A stretch of DNA of 64,000 bases, from contig JAWPMV010000001.1 in assembly GCA_033391075.1 (NCBI GenBank), positions 5,456,001 to 5,520,000 on the forward strand. Direction: 5' to 3'. The notes below the pieces were generated by a model. The model was not told the DNA's origin and searched no databases. It saw only the letters and a program-made list of their open reading frames with translations. The translations under genes were made by a program, and so were the position numbers. This document shows, piece by piece, positions 17,914 through 28,143 of the stretch. This DNA is from Bacteroidia bacterium. GTDB taxonomy: Bacteria; Bacteroidota; Bacteroidia; J057. The number at the start of each line of letters is the position of its first letter. The stretch's first letter is position 1.

Positions 17914-20739
17914 ATGCGAAATCTATTCTATCTGTATTGCATGCTTGCTCTATGCACCACCGATATGTTTGCACAGCAAACTGAAAGATGGATCGTGTCG
18001 GCAGGCGATAGCATATTGAACTATTCATTCGGGGGGACACGGATAAAGCAGATCTTACCCAATCAGAGATGGGAGGTTTGGGAAATCACCTCCGAAGAAA
18101 AGCAACATATACTTTCGCTAGGTGCTCACGTCATTAGGTTGACGGAGCCCGACATGCGTTTCTTTGCCACCGGATTACCTAATGATCCTTTGCTGGATGA
18201 TCAGTGGTTTCATGACAATAAAGGTCAAAGCGGCGGTACCGTCGATATTGACATCGAATCAGAACGTGCCTGGGAACTGGAAACAGGAGATGGCAGTGCC
18301 ATTATTGGCGTTCTGGATAGCGGGATTGATTGGAATCATCCCGACCTGAAGGATAATATATGGCAAAACCTGGCCGAAGATTTCGACAATGACGGTAGTG
18401 TATTAGAATGGAATGGCAGTCGCTGGATCTTTGATCCGGACGATGAGAATGGGATTGATGATGATGGAAATGGCTATGTCGATGATTTTATTGGCTGGGA
18501 TTTCGTAAACGGTGACAATGATCCTATGGACGATCATGAATCCGGACATGGAACTCATGTGGCCGGTTTGATTGCTGCCAGAGGAGATAATGGCATAGGA
18601 GTTAGCGGAGTAGCCTGGAATGCCCGTTTGATGGGTCTGAAAATTCTGAATGAAACAGGCGGAGGATATGCTTCTGATGCGATAGCAGCTCTGGATTACG
18701 CATTCAATATGGGTGCACAACTCAGCAACAATAGCTGGGGAGGTGGCCTGGCCAGTCAACTGCTGGATGCCAAGATCACCGAAGCCGGACAAGCTGGACA
18801 TACCTTTGTAGCAGCAGCCGGGAATAATTTCGGAAATAACAATGATGCTGCCCCCCTTTATCCAGCCTCTTATCCGCATGAGAATATTATTTCTGTAGCA
18901 GCTAGTGATCATCATGATGAACCGGCCAGCTTCTCAAACATTGGTGCCAATTCGGTAGACCTCTTCGCCCCTGGTGTAGGTATGCTCAGCACTTTGCCCA
19001 ATGATTCATATGGATATTATAGTGGAACTTCTATGGCCGCTCCTGTTGTTACAGGTGCGTTAGCCTTACTCATATCTCAACAACAAAATCTGAATCCACA
19101 AGCGATCAAGGACAGATTGTTCCAATCACTGGATCCTGTTTCTTCATTCTCTATGCTTTGCAAAAGTGGGGGAAGGCTCAATGTCTATAAGTTGTTGCAC
19201 AGCAATTGTGATGCAATCGCTTATTTCAGCCTGGAAAACTCATACCTCTGTAAAGATGAAGACATCAACATCCCCAATCTATCCAGCAACGCACAAGGAT
19301 ATAAATGGTATGTGGATGGAGAATTGGAATCAACCCAGGAAAATCCTGAAATCGAATTGCCAGATAATGAAGGCAATGTAGAGATCATGCTGGAAGCTGA
19401 AGGCACGAATTGTACTGATAGCTATACCATTATTGCGGAACTTCAACCAGATCCTCATCTGCCTGATATGGATACCGTTCACTGTGGACCTTTCGTAATG
19501 ATGGAAGCTCCCCTCCAATCTCCTCTATATAGCTATTTCTGGTATGATCGCTACTATAATCTCATAGGTGTGGGAGAATCTCAGATGATTGATGTACAGG
19601 GCTGGTACAAATTACGCATTGAATATGGATGCGGAGAACGAGATAGCGAGTGGTTTTTTGTGAGCCTCAACCAAGGCTGTGTTTGGCCGGGAGATGCCAA
19701 TGCAGACGGCGAGGTAAATATGACAGATTATCTTCTGACTGGACTTACAGATACAGAAACAGGACCTGCAAGACCCTGGCCTTCGACCGATTGGGAAGCC
19801 CAAAGCGCAACCCCCTGGTACGGAAATTTCCCGGGCCTAAATCCCCTGGGCAATCAGGTAAATTTCATGCATGCAGATGCAGATGGAGATGGCCAGATCG
19901 AAATAGTTGATGATTCAGAAATCATTCGCAAAAACTATAGCAAACAGATTTTCCCGGAACAAACGGCCCAGGGACAGGCTGATATTTTCCTGAATATGGG
20001 ATCTCAGGTAACAATAGTAGGAGACACAACCGACTTTACCGTGGATCTGGACAATATCCCTTCCTACCTAATCGAAGATGTAGCAGGGATCGCTGTGAGA
20101 CTGGAATATGATATGCCATTGAGCCAACCTCTAATATTTGATTTTAGTGATACCTGGTTTGGGGATGCGACAGAAACGGATTCCTTTATCGTCCACAATG
20201 AAGGAAATAGGCAGGTAGATGTAGGCCTATTTAGAAAAGGAGGTTTCTCCCAACAAATTGCCGGAACCTTCCTGAAAGGAAAAATTATAGTGGTTATTGA
20301 TGATATCGGAAACTATGGAGAATTTGCTGAACAGGCATTCTTTTCTATAAGCATTACGGGTGCGACCATCATAAAAACAGATGGCACGCTGCTCCCGCTA
20401 AATCAGATCAGTTCTGTTTCCTCAGTAGCGACAAAAACCCTGACCATTGAAATTCCAGCAGAGGCCCGACATATGCATCCCCTGGACGAATTTGGCATCA
20501 ATGTTTTTCCAAATCCTGGTGCAGAAAAATTAAAAATTGAACTAAAGGAAGCTTCAGAAGAATTTGTAGAAGTAGAAATCTACGGATTGGACGCACGTGT
20601 TCACTGGAAGCACAAAAAAGAGCTTTTTTATTCTAAGGATTACTTTATTTTCGACCTCCCTGAGCTGATCCCCGGCTATTATTGGGTAAAATTCAGGGAC
20701 GAAAAACAACAATATTTAAAAACAATTGTCATCGAATGA
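17914..20739 (+). CDS. T9SS-secreted subtilisin-like serine protease (S8) with dockerin-like repeats
   Basis: 941 residues. Signal peptide to about residue 21 (TTDMFAQ), a propeptide-like region, then the S8 catalytic domain at about 120-430 with the complete triad: Asp135 (VLDSGIDWNHPD), His212 (HGTHVAG) and Ser373 (GTSMAAP). A beta region follows, then two Ca-binding, dockerin/EF-hand-like motifs: GDANADGEVNMTDY near residue 595 and DADGDGQIEIVDD near 655. The end (about 865-941) is a T9SS sorting domain starting at INVFPNPG. It should be exported, sorted by T9SS and act as a surface or extracellular protease for nutrition or maturation of other surface proteins. Monocistronic, with a terminator. 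Confidence 0.92.
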   Translation: MRNLFYLYCMLALCTTDMFAQQTERWIVSAGDSILNYSFGGTRIKQILPNQRWEVWEITSEEKQHILSLGAHVIRLTEPDMRFFATGLPNDPLLDDQWFHDNKGQSGGTVDIDIESERAWELETGDGSAIIGVLDSGIDWNHPDLKDNIWQNLAEDFDNDGSVLEWNGSRWIFDPDDENGIDDDGNGYVDDFIGWDFVNGDNDPMDDHESGHGTHVAGLIAARGDNGIGVSGVAWNARLMGLKILNETGGGYASDAIAALDYAFNMGAQLSNNSWGGGLASQLLDAKITEAGQAGHTFVAAAGNNFGNNNDAAPLYPASYPHENIISVAASDHHDEPASFSNIGANSVDLFAPGVGMLSTLPNDSYGYYSGTSMAAPVVTGALALLISQQQNLNPQAIKDRLFQSLDPVSSFSMLCKSGGRLNVYKLLHSNCDAIAYFSLENSYLCKDEDINIPNLSSNAQGYKWYVDGELESTQENPEIELPDNEGNVEIMLEAEGTNCTDSYTIIAELQPDPHLPDMDTVHCGPFVMMEAPLQSPLYSYFWYDRYYNLIGVGESQMIDVQGWYKLRIEYGCGERDSEWFFVSLNQGCVWPGDANADGEVNMTDYLLTGLTDTETGPARPWPSTDWEAQSATPWYGNFPGLNPLGNQVNFMHADADGDGQIEIVDDSEIIRKNYSKQIFPEQTAQGQADIFLNMGSQVTIVGDTTDFTVDLDNIPSYLIEDVAGIAVRLEYDMPLSQPLIFDFSDTWFGDATETDSFIVHNEGNRQVDVGLFRKGGFSQQIAGTFLKGKIIVVIDDIGNYGEFAEQAFFSISITGATIIKTDGTLLPLNQISSVSSVATKTLTIEIPAEARHMHPLDEFGINVFPNPGAEKLKIELKEASEEFVEVEIYGLDARVHWKHKKELFYSKDYFIFDLPELIPGYYWVKFRDEKQQYLKTIVIE

Positions 20740-20848
20740 ACGAAATCATTATAATGCATAACAAAGTTAGGATGATTTACGTTTCAGAGGTGATATAAAT
20801 ACCGAAGATAACGTCAAAAAAATATAAACCTATATTTCCTTGAGCGTA

Positions 20849-20882
20849 GGGAGACCCTCTTTATTGAGGGCTCCCTTTTTTC
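20849..20882 (+). terminator. Rho-independent terminator of the subtilase gene
   Basis: GGGAG-A-CCCTC (20849-20859) pairs with GAGGGCTCCC (20866-20875) with one bulged A and loop TTTATT, followed by a run of T to 20882. Confidence 0.85.
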
Positions 20883-20905
20883 TTGTAGAAAATGAAAAGG
20901 GAAAA

Positions 20906-22339
20906 TCAGGCGTAACTAAACTCTCCTATTTTTCGGCCAAGCCAGCCTTTCTCGATTATGGGTTGGATTTCTTGAAGCTCTCGTCGGATTTCCTCAGCAT
21001 TAGATTTTTCACCTATCTTTATTCTGAAGACCTTCCTTAAAATGGCTACAAAATTATAGTAGGCTTCTTTTCTGGCTTCCGGGATTCCACTTTGTCTTCT
21101 TATATGAGTTTGAAAAGTTTTCGCCAAGGCAATGAATGACTCAACCTCTACCTGCTCATAGTAGATTTTAAGTTGAAGCATCTTATATCCCAATTGATAG
21201 AAAGTATCCAGAAAATCTACTCCCTGGAGTAATTGCAATGCTTCTCCATACTTCTTTTGGTAAAAGTATAGATGGGCCAGATTATAATGAAAGATTCCTT
21301 CCTTGTATTCTTTAGGGATAAATCGCTTGTATTCATGAATGAAGTTTTCTGTCCACTCATATTCTCCAAGTCTAAGACCTATGGTTACAAGATTTTTATA
21401 ATTGTGGACAGGGAAAATTTTGCCGTCAAACAATAAATCATTTGATAACATTGCCTTATATATTTCAAAGAGCTCATTTAGAAACTCTCTTTTTCCTTCC
21501 TGGTATTTCTTATTGGTATATCCAACTAAATAGGCATAAAGATGTGTCTGATCTTTATCTGAGAACTCTTGACCATATTCTCTAAGTATCTCTTTCGCCT
21601 TTATGAAAATTGACATATCAGCCGACTCTGGATCAAGAAGCAATTTCACAGAGAAATAATATGCCTGGATTAGCGGAGGATACTTTTCATAGCAAGCGTC
21701 TAAATGATTAATAATTTCATCCGTAAACAGGCTATTGGTTCTTTTCCCCCCCAAAACAAAAAGGGTACTTAATTCAGAGGCCAATAATTCCAATTTGGCT
21801 CCCAGGTAATAATGATCTAATAAATTGTGAGCTTCCCCCAAGTCTGGAGTTTTCTCTCGCTTTTCATAAATAAATTCGGACTCTACCCGCGAACGCTCGA
21901 TGAGAAACTGTTTAAGAAAGAATTTTTCATCTTTATCCGGATACTTTTTAATAAGGTTTTGCGCATGTCTGAGTTGCTTTTTAAAATAGGTCGGAACCTC
22001 TTTTTCACCCAAAACCTCCAGCATATAATTTTGCAACATCAACTCATCTTCCTGAAATCGCTGAAAAGTCAGGAAATAGGCAAGTTGCTTTAATAAGTAC
22101 TTCCGTAAGGTCCGAAGTATATCATCCTTGTATTCCTGATCTGGGAACAACTGCTGAAAGATGATTTCTTTGTTGATTTTCTCATCCGGGAATTCTGGAT
22201 GCAGGGGCTTTAGGATCTCAAACAAACGAATGGTATCCTGGTGGGAGTTGAAATAGGGGGAACGAACGAACTTAACAAACGAACGCATTTCTGCATCAGT
22301 CAGCTTGCTAAGAAGTTGAATCAGTTGGGTTTGTTGCAT
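20906..22339 (-). CDS. Helical repeat protein of unknown function (477 aa)
   Basis: Start chosen at the ATG at 22339; the longer frame opens at a TTG. There is no signal peptide or membrane span, so the product should be cytoplasmic. Nearly the whole length looks like paired amphipathic helices of TPR/alpha-alpha-superhelix type, for example EAHNLLDHYYLGAKLELLA and YFYQKKYGEALQLLQG; the N-terminal part (LTDAEMRSFVKFVRSPYFN) looks like a conserved lead-in motif. I do not recognise a named family. It is not in an operon with its neighbours. Confidence 0.65.
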   Translation of the reverse strand: MQQTQLIQLLSKLTDAEMRSFVKFVRSPYFNSHQDTIRLFEILKPLHPEFPDEKINKEIIFQQLFPDQEYKDDILRTLRKYLLKQLAYFLTFQRFQEDELMLQNYMLEVLGEKEVPTYFKKQLRHAQNLIKKYPDKDEKFFLKQFLIERSRVESEFIYEKREKTPDLGEAHNLLDHYYLGAKLELLASELSTLFVLGGKRTNSLFTDEIINHLDACYEKYPPLIQAYYFSVKLLLDPESADMSIFIKAKEILREYGQEFSDKDQTHLYAYLVGYTNKKYQEGKREFLNELFEIYKAMLSNDLLFDGKIFPVHNYKNLVTIGLRLGEYEWTENFIHEYKRFIPKEYKEGIFHYNLAHLYFYQKKYGEALQLLQGVDFLDTFYQLGYKMLQLKIYYEQVEVESFIALAKTFQTHIRRQSGIPEARKEAYYNFVAILRKVFRIKIGEKSNAEEIRRELQEIQPIIEKGWLGRKIGEFSYA

Positions 22340-22802
22340 GGCCCTTTGAAGGAGCAATTATACATTCCTCCTTTTTGTATTAGTCAAGTTACGTTTGTCC
22401 TATATTCCTCGGGCTTGCTTAGGTTTGTATATATAAACTACATAATTATCAGATAGAAGGTGCCAAATAAAGCGCATATGCACATAAATCCAGCATCAAC
22501 CGATAAAAATTGTAGCTAGCCGAAACCATCAATCGAACAATTCATTTATGTTCGAAAATATTTTCTTGCTGCAATATCCTTATGTAAAACGAGTGAAAGT
22601 ACAGATTGGATCTGACGATTTCCCTTTATTCTACCTTCGGCATTTGTTTTAGATATTCTAAAGATCTTTTTTTTGCCTCGCTATTAAGCTATCAAAAATA
22701 CCTCTTGAAAGGTAAAGTAGTTTCCTACGAATATAAAAAATCCCTTCAAAAGCTATAAGGAAATTCTAATTTAGTCAGGTAAATGTAAAAGACGCCCTGG
22801 CA
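22340..22802. other. Intergenic region without a recognised gene
   Basis: About 460 AT-rich bases between two divergently transcribed genes, so it must hold both promoters. No TTTG/TAnnTTTG pair with proper spacing, hairpin or RNA gene could be made out. Confidence 0.4.
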
Positions 22803-24527
22803 ATGAGAATCTTCACCTCACTATTTTCCTTGCTCTTCTTTTTTCCTGTTTTCCTGTATAGCCAGCAGTCCTATCAGTTGGAGTTCCAATCCTACTCCAT
22901 AGACCCACCCATCAGTTTTGATACCCTCGACCAGGGAGAGATCATTCTTGCCCATCAGATTTTCGATACTAATATAGGGAAAGAGAGTACGGCTCTCACC
23001 TACCTTACGGCACAAGCAGACACTTTTTGGACCCGGAGCTTTCCGGATTTCAGGGCTCAGGAAATACTGCAGGATTCAAGTGGATTTATTCTGGCAGGAA
23101 ATGGGCTGCTGAAAGTAGATGTCCAGGGGATTTTGAACTGGGCATTTTCCTATGGAAGGAATATTCTGGCCCTGGCTTTGGATGGGCAAAATGGATATCT
23201 GATTGGCGGCTCAAACTTCCTCGCACGTATCGATGCCAATGGGAGCATCCTCTGGGCAAAAGATTTGCCCCTACTCATTGAAAAGATTATCCTGAGCAAA
23301 GATGGAAATTTTGCTGCAGCTGGCAGTTCTAATTTTGGTCAGGGTTTTCCGACCCTCCTCAGCTTCGATGTACAAGGCAATATCCTTTTTGCGTATGAAT
23401 ATATCGACACACATCCACAGGCGCTTGGAACAGCCGTAGATATCGTACAGGGCATCGATTCCACCTATTACCTGGCTGCGAATATCACCAGCACAAGCTT
23501 TGTCAATGAAGCTGCGGTCCTAAAAACCCGTTCGGGTGGAGAGTTGATCTGGCTGGCAAAAGGAGGACTAGTAAGTGGCAATGATAAATGGCTTTATTCC
23601 CTTAGCCTGGATGAAGAACAAAAATTGTATCTGGGTGGAAGAGGCGGAAGTTTTATGGGGGGACTCAACGGACGTATTCCTTTTATCGCAAAAATTGATT
23701 CTTCAGGAAGTCCTGAAATTGCCAAAGAAATCCTCTATGCAGGTTCGGCTAAACAAGTGAATGTGAAAGGAGATAAACTTTGGGTAGCAGGTTCTTATGA
23801 CATTGAATTCTCAGGCAAAGAATATTTTGCCCTCTTCGATACCAGTCTCAGGTATTGCTCCTTTAGCAATTCTTCTGGCCTGACTGGCTTTACCAAAAGC
23901 AATGCTGTCAGTAGAAACAATCTCAGCCTCACCCCTGCCAACCTTAGCATTTCCCCTGGCCCGCTCAGTTTTTCCAGAAATCTTTCCATTCCCTTTCTAA
24001 AAGGGTGTTTTTCTTGTGGGGATTCGGCGATAGCAGCTTTTAGCCATGAAATAAATGGAAATAGCATCAGCTTTCAGGACAGTTCCACATCAGCACTGGA
24101 ATGGTTTTGGGATTTCGGAGATGGAAATAGTACAAACCAACAGAATCCTTCACATACTTATGCCAGCGCGGGAAGTTATGAAGTTTGTCTAAGTGTGGGG
24201 AATGCCTGCGGAACAGCAACTTTCTGCGATAGTGTTTCTCTTTGGCGCACTTCTCGTTTCCCCGAAGAGGAAACATTTCGTCTACTCCTTTCCCCAAATC
24301 CAGCAAGAGATATTGTAAAGATTCAGATAGAAGCCGCGACATTTGATACCTACCAAATCAGTCTGATAAGTATAGAAGGCAAAAGGCTCAAGACCTTTTC
24401 CTCTGGCTTACAGAATGAAATAGAATTGAATATTAGTGAATACCCGGGCGGCATATATTTGTTGGAAGTAAAGTCGTCAGCAGGCAACAAACACTTACAG
24501 AAGTTTATTATTGATGTCGCTAAGTAG
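22803..24527 (+). CDS. T9SS-secreted protein with beta-propeller-like region and PKD domain
   Basis: 574 residues: signal peptide (ending FLYSQQ), a long N-terminal part with repeated strand motifs such as GNGLLKVDVQG, GGSNFLARIDANG and GGRGGSFMGG that suggest a beta-propeller, then a single PKD domain at about 410-480 (WFWDFGDGNST and HTYASAGSYEVCLSV), and a T9SS sorting domain from about 497 (LLLSPNPARD) to the end. It should be delivered to the surface by T9SS. No catalytic residues are visible, so an adhesive or structural role is more likely than an enzymatic one. Confidence 0.85.
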   Translation: MRIFTSLFSLLFFFPVFLYSQQSYQLEFQSYSIDPPISFDTLDQGEIILAHQIFDTNIGKESTALTYLTAQADTFWTRSFPDFRAQEILQDSSGFILAGNGLLKVDVQGILNWAFSYGRNILALALDGQNGYLIGGSNFLARIDANGSILWAKDLPLLIEKIILSKDGNFAAAGSSNFGQGFPTLLSFDVQGNILFAYEYIDTHPQALGTAVDIVQGIDSTYYLAANITSTSFVNEAAVLKTRSGGELIWLAKGGLVSGNDKWLYSLSLDEEQKLYLGGRGGSFMGGLNGRIPFIAKIDSSGSPEIAKEILYAGSAKQVNVKGDKLWVAGSYDIEFSGKEYFALFDTSLRYCSFSNSSGLTGFTKSNAVSRNNLSLTPANLSISPGPLSFSRNLSIPFLKGCFSCGDSAIAAFSHEINGNSISFQDSSTSALEWFWDFGDGNSTNQQNPSHTYASAGSYEVCLSVGNACGTATFCDSVSLWRTSRFPEEETFRLLLSPNPARDIVKIQIEAATFDTYQISLISIEGKRLKTFSSGLQNEIELNISEYPGGIYLLEVKSSAGNKHLQKFIIDVAK

Positions 24528-24535
24528 AAGGGGCC

Positions 24536-25489
24536 TTAGGAAAGTATCTCTTTGAGAGTTTCCAGCCCCAACTTTCTCCCACATAGAATCAGCACCACGG
24601 TTTTTCCTTTGAATCGATGCTTCTGTTGTAATAAAGAAGCAACTGACAGAGCCGCTGCGCCTTCGACCATGAAGTAATGCTTTTCCAGCAAGAAGCGCAG
24701 TCCGGCTCTGATTTCTTCTTCAGAAACCACGATATAATCATCCACCCATGCTTTGCACATATCAAAGGTGATACTATCCGGTTCCATTCCTCCTGCCGTC
24801 CCGTCCGAGAGCGTAGGCAATGATTCCAGCTCAAGAATTTTATCTGCTTTGACAGACTCGTACATGACGGCAGAGTTGGCAGGTTGGCAGCCGATTACTT
24901 CTACTTCTGGCTTCTGTGCCTTGAGGTAGCCTGCTATACCTGAAATCAAGCCTCCTCCTCCTACAGGAACGAGAACACTATCCATTTCGGGTACTTGCTC
25001 TTCGAGTTCCACTCCTATGGTTCCCTGACCTGCCACGATTTCTCTGTCATTATAAGGGGAAAGGAAAAGTCGCCCTTCTTCTTCGGCAACTCTTTTAGCT
25101 TCCAATTCAGCATCTACAGAGTCTTTCCCGAAAAACTCGAGATCAACTTTGTACATGCGCATCATTTCGACTTTGGTTTTTGCAGCAGTGGGGGGTAGGT
25201 AAATGCTTCCTTTGCAATTGAGTTTGTCTGCTATATAGGCGAATGCAGAGCCGTGATTGCCCGTGGAAGCGGTGATAACACCTTTTGTTTTTTCTTCATC
25301 GGAAAGGGAGAGAACCTTATTGGTGGCTCCTCTCAATTTAAATGAACCCGTAATCTGAAGATGTTCCAGTTTGAGCCAGACTTCTGCCTCACACATCTTG
25401 CTGAGATAAGGAGAATACTCTACGGGAGTTCGGAGAATGTAGGGATCAATGCGTTGATTGGCGACTTGGATATCTGAGAGAATGTTCAT
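24536..25489 (-). CDS. PLP-dependent threonine/serine dehydratase-like enzyme
   Basis: 317 residues, fold-type II PLP enzyme. Lys51 in GSFKLRGA is the Schiff-base lysine; the VPVGGGGLISG loop binds the cofactor phosphate; ASTGNHGSAFAY is the substrate loop. There is no C-terminal ACT domain, so it resembles catabolic threonine dehydratase or serine racemase rather than feedback-controlled biosynthetic IlvA. It would deaminate L-threonine/L-serine or racemise serine. Its 3' end is only 8 bases from that of the convergent T9SS gene. Confidence 0.85.
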   Translation of the reverse strand: MNILSDIQVANQRIDPYILRTPVEYSPYLSKMCEAEVWLKLEHLQITGSFKLRGATNKVLSLSDEEKTKGVITASTGNHGSAFAYIADKLNCKGSIYLPPTAAKTKVEMMRMYKVDLEFFGKDSVDAELEAKRVAEEEGRLFLSPYNDREIVAGQGTIGVELEEQVPEMDSVLVPVGGGGLISGIAGYLKAQKPEVEVIGCQPANSAVMYESVKADKILELESLPTLSDGTAGGMEPDSITFDMCKAWVDDYIVVSEEEIRAGLRFLLEKHYFMVEGAAALSVASLLQQKHRFKGKTVVLILCGRKLGLETLKEILS

Positions 25490-25557
25490 CTGTACAGGTC
25501 TAGGGATAGAAATCCCAAGCTAAGATTTTTTAGCCGTATCTCACAGACTTCATAGCC

Positions 25558-25899
25558 TTAGACTGCACTAAATCTTTCGACCCAGGCAGGTTTACATCTT
25601 TCGACCAGACAGGGGAATAAAAACACTCCGGCAATAGCCATAACCAGTAAGATAATGGCTGCCGGATGAGTCTTGGTGTGCTTACGTAGGGACGTTTTCG
25701 AATCTGAGAATGTTTGTTGTTTTGTTTGCATTGTAGCCGCTTGGAAATTTGGATTAGCAGCTGCGAATAGGGCAGATTCTTCATGCTGTGATTGTTCTGC
25801 GGTAGGGCCAGGACCGATCCTTCCGGCAGCTTGGCTGGCGGGTAGGTGGAAAATCATGGTGATCGACAATACTGTCAAGATCTTTACGAGAGCTTGCAT
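25558..25899 (-). CDS. Small exported, membrane-anchored protein of unknown function
   Basis: 113 residues. A signal peptide (MQALVKILTVLSITMIFHLPASQAAG) precedes a short polar, Gln/Ser/Lys-rich segment and a C-terminal hydrophobic span (about residues 79-96, PAAIILLVMAIAGVFLFPC) with a short tail containing a second Cys and Trp. The arrangement suggests a small type-I or bitopic inner-membrane protein. Similar YqaE-like or small Pmp3-type proteins end in comparable LLxxxxGVFLFPC stretches, so a distant relation is possible but not shown. Confidence 0.6.
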   Translation of the reverse strand: MQALVKILTVLSITMIFHLPASQAAGRIGPGPTAEQSQHEESALFAAANPNFQAATMQTKQQTFSDSKTSLRKHTKTHPAAIILLVMAIAGVFLFPCLVERCKPAWVERFSAV

Positions 25900-26147
25900 G
25901 TGTGTTACGTTAAGCGATGATTACAAGGATTACGAGCGAAAATCCACATCAAAAGCCTCTGAAATAAACTAGTATTTCAAAACGCATAAGACTTTTTAAT
26001 GGGTTGAGTTTTTAAGTGTAGCTTGACCATCAGTTGATCAGACTGATTGGTAGCGAGATCCAAATGAAAATAACGAGTGTTTCTGGTTACAGTATTCGTG
26101 TTTGTAGGGGTATATGACAAATGTACGTGCCTTCTCAATATGATGTT

Positions 26148-27089
26148 CTACCGGATTTCCAGTAGAATTTTTCCTTTGGCCCTCCGACTCTCCTGATATT
26201 CCTGCGCTTTTTCTACTTCATCCATGCTATATTCCCTATCAATAATCGGCCTCAATTGCCCCCTTTCAATCATTTTACCCAATACATCCAGGTCCTTTGT
26301 CAAAGATTTAACTATAACAACTTTGGCCTTTTTCCTCGATAAAAAACTAAGAAATTCCAGAAAAAAGTTTTGAGGACTCGGAATAGTTGAAACATAGGAG
26401 CCGGAAGAAGTCAACAAATGTTTTGTTTTCAGAAAAGATTGATTCCCATAGATATCATAAAAGAGATGGAAGCGAGCCTCATTATGCAAAATATTCCCTT
26501 TGGTATAATCAATCACCTCATCTGCCCCCAATGCTTTCAGCCGATCCACATTGCGGTAGCTACAAGTCGCTGTAATCTTTGCTCCCAAAGCTTTAGCTAT
26601 TTGGATAGCATAAACCCCAACTCCTCCCGAAGCTCCATGTAAATAGACCTTTTGTCCTGCTTTAAGATTTGCCAAATCTCTCATGCCTTGTAAAGCCGTC
26701 AAAGCGGCCAGGGGAAGGGAAGCAGCTTCTTTGAAATTTAGTCCCACAGGTTTTAGCCCGATCTCAGTTGCTTTGATAGCGATAAACTCTGCATAAGCTC
26801 CCCCTTTCAAGGTTTTGCTCATACCGTAAACTTCCTGCCCAATTTCAAATGCTTGAACGGATGCGCCTTTCTCTACGATCTTCCCGCTAAAATCTGATCC
26901 CGGAATTCGGGGAAACTTATTCCCCGTAGCAATTCGGGCCCTCCCTTTTCTGATTTCACAATCAATAGGGTTCAAAGCAGCAGCATGCACTTCTACCAGG
27001 ACTTCATCTGCTTTTATCTTTGGTTGGGGAATGTCTGCAAGTTCCAGTACACCTGGATCGCCATATTTTCTATAAACAACAGCTTTCAT
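26148..27089 (-). CDS. Zinc-free medium-chain NAD(P)H-dependent oxidoreductase (quinone-oxidoreductase-like)
   Basis: 313 residues, typical of the quinone oxidoreductase branch of the MDR family. The N-terminal GroES-like domain (MKAVVYRKYG, LNPIDCEIRKG, PGSDFSGKIV) lacks the zinc-binding cysteines. The Rossmann loop GASGGVGVYAIQ at 151-162 binds the dinucleotide, probably NADPH. It would reduce quinones or enones in the cytoplasm. It begins 8 bases after the stop of the D-2-hydroxyacid dehydrogenase gene, so the two are almost surely one operon; a shared role in carbonyl or keto-acid metabolism is an inference. Confidence 0.88.
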   Translation of the reverse strand: MKAVVYRKYGDPGVLELADIPQPKIKADEVLVEVHAAALNPIDCEIRKGRARIATGNKFPRIPGSDFSGKIVEKGASVQAFEIGQEVYGMSKTLKGGAYAEFIAIKATEIGLKPVGLNFKEAASLPLAALTALQGMRDLANLKAGQKVYLHGASGGVGVYAIQIAKALGAKITATCSYRNVDRLKALGADEVIDYTKGNILHNEARFHLFYDIYGNQSFLKTKHLLTSSGSYVSTIPSPQNFFLEFLSFLSRKKAKVVIVKSLTKDLDVLGKMIERGQLRPIIDREYSMDEVEKAQEYQESRRAKGKILLEIR

Positions 27090-27097
27090 GTTTGGGC

Positions 27098-28045
27098 TTA
27101 GTTGACAACATTGCTGGGACTTCCACTTTGAAAGTTCTCAAGATTATCGGCAGCGATCTGGATCAGTCTTGCCCGACATTCTCGGGTTCCCCATGCATTA
27201 TGAGGAGTGATGATGCAGTTCTTTGCATGGATGAGGGGATTATCCATACTGGGAGGTTCCTGATGTAAAACATCCAGACCAGCTGCTCGAATCCTCCCGC
27301 TATTCAAGGCTTCCGCCAGATCAGCTTCCTGGACCAGGGCTCCTCTGCCTGTATTGATTAATATGGAGGTGGATTTCATCAAAGCCAGTTTCTCTGCATT
27401 TATAAATTCTCGATTCTCAGCTGTCAGGGGACAATGCAGACTGATGACATCACTTTCCGCAAACACCTCATCCATACTTCGCATCTCAACTCCCTCTACA
27501 TTTTTAGAACTTCTGTTGTAGGCGATCACTTTCATCCCAAATCCCTGAGCAAGCCGAGCTGTAGTCTTTCCAATTCTCCCAAGGCCAATGATTCCCATTG
27601 TCTTTCCCCAAAGTTCTATCATAGGCTTTCGCTGATAGGTCCAATCCGGCGAATTTGTCCATCCTCCACTTCTCACATCTGCATCATGCACAGCCACATG
27701 ATTTGCCAACCCCAGCAAAAAGGCAAACACATGCTGAGCAACCGATTCTGAAGCATAGCCGGCAGCATTGCAAACCGGAATTCCTCTTTCTCGAGCTGCA
27801 AAAGTATCTACCGTATTGTAGCCCGTTGCTAAAATTCCTATGTACTTCAGTTTGGGTAATTGTGCGAGTGTTTCTCTGCTAATTGGGGCTTTATTGATCA
27901 GGATAGCATCGGCATCTTTAGACCTGGAAAGGATTTCCGCTCGCTTACTTCTGGGATAAACTTCAAATTCACCCAGCCGTTCAAATGCTTCCCAGCTCAG
28001 ATCTCCATGGTTGACGGTATGGCCATCCAAAACAACTATTTTCAT
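27098..28045 (-). CDS. D-2-hydroxyacid dehydrogenase
   Basis: 315 residues, full length. The NAD(P)-binding motif GLGRIG is at 154-159, and the catalytic set Arg234 (TGRGALV), Glu263 (HQEPP) and His282 (TPHNAWG) is complete. The family reduces 2-keto acids to D-2-hydroxy acids or the reverse; residues around GYNTVD and the LDVLHQEPP stretch point to the glycerate/hydroxypyruvate reductase-like group. First gene of a two-gene operon with the MDR oxidoreductase. The plus-strand regulator gene starts 156 bases away, divergently. Confidence 0.87.
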   Translation of the reverse strand: MKIVVLDGHTVNHGDLSWEAFERLGEFEVYPRSKRAEILSRSKDADAILINKAPISRETLAQLPKLKYIGILATGYNTVDTFAARERGIPVCNAAGYASESVAQHVFAFLLGLANHVAVHDADVRSGGWTNSPDWTYQRKPMIELWGKTMGIIGLGRIGKTTARLAQGFGMKVIAYNRSSKNVEGVEMRSMDEVFAESDVISLHCPLTAENREFINAEKLALMKSTSILINTGRGALVQEADLAEALNSGRIRAAGLDVLHQEPPSMDNPLIHAKNCIITPHNAWGTRECRARLIQIAADNLENFQSGSPSNVVN

Positions 28046-28143
28046 AAGAAGTAATATTCAAAGTGTAACAAAGTCCTGAAGCAGGCGTTAAGAATTAGGC
28101 TAAGATATTTTATATTTATCTTATAGCACATAAGCTAGTTTAA

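Noticed and set aside
25530-25784. 84-codon minus-strand frame overlapping the small membrane protein
   Set aside because: The alternative frame (25558-25899) has a clean signal peptide and a C-terminal membrane span; this one has neither.
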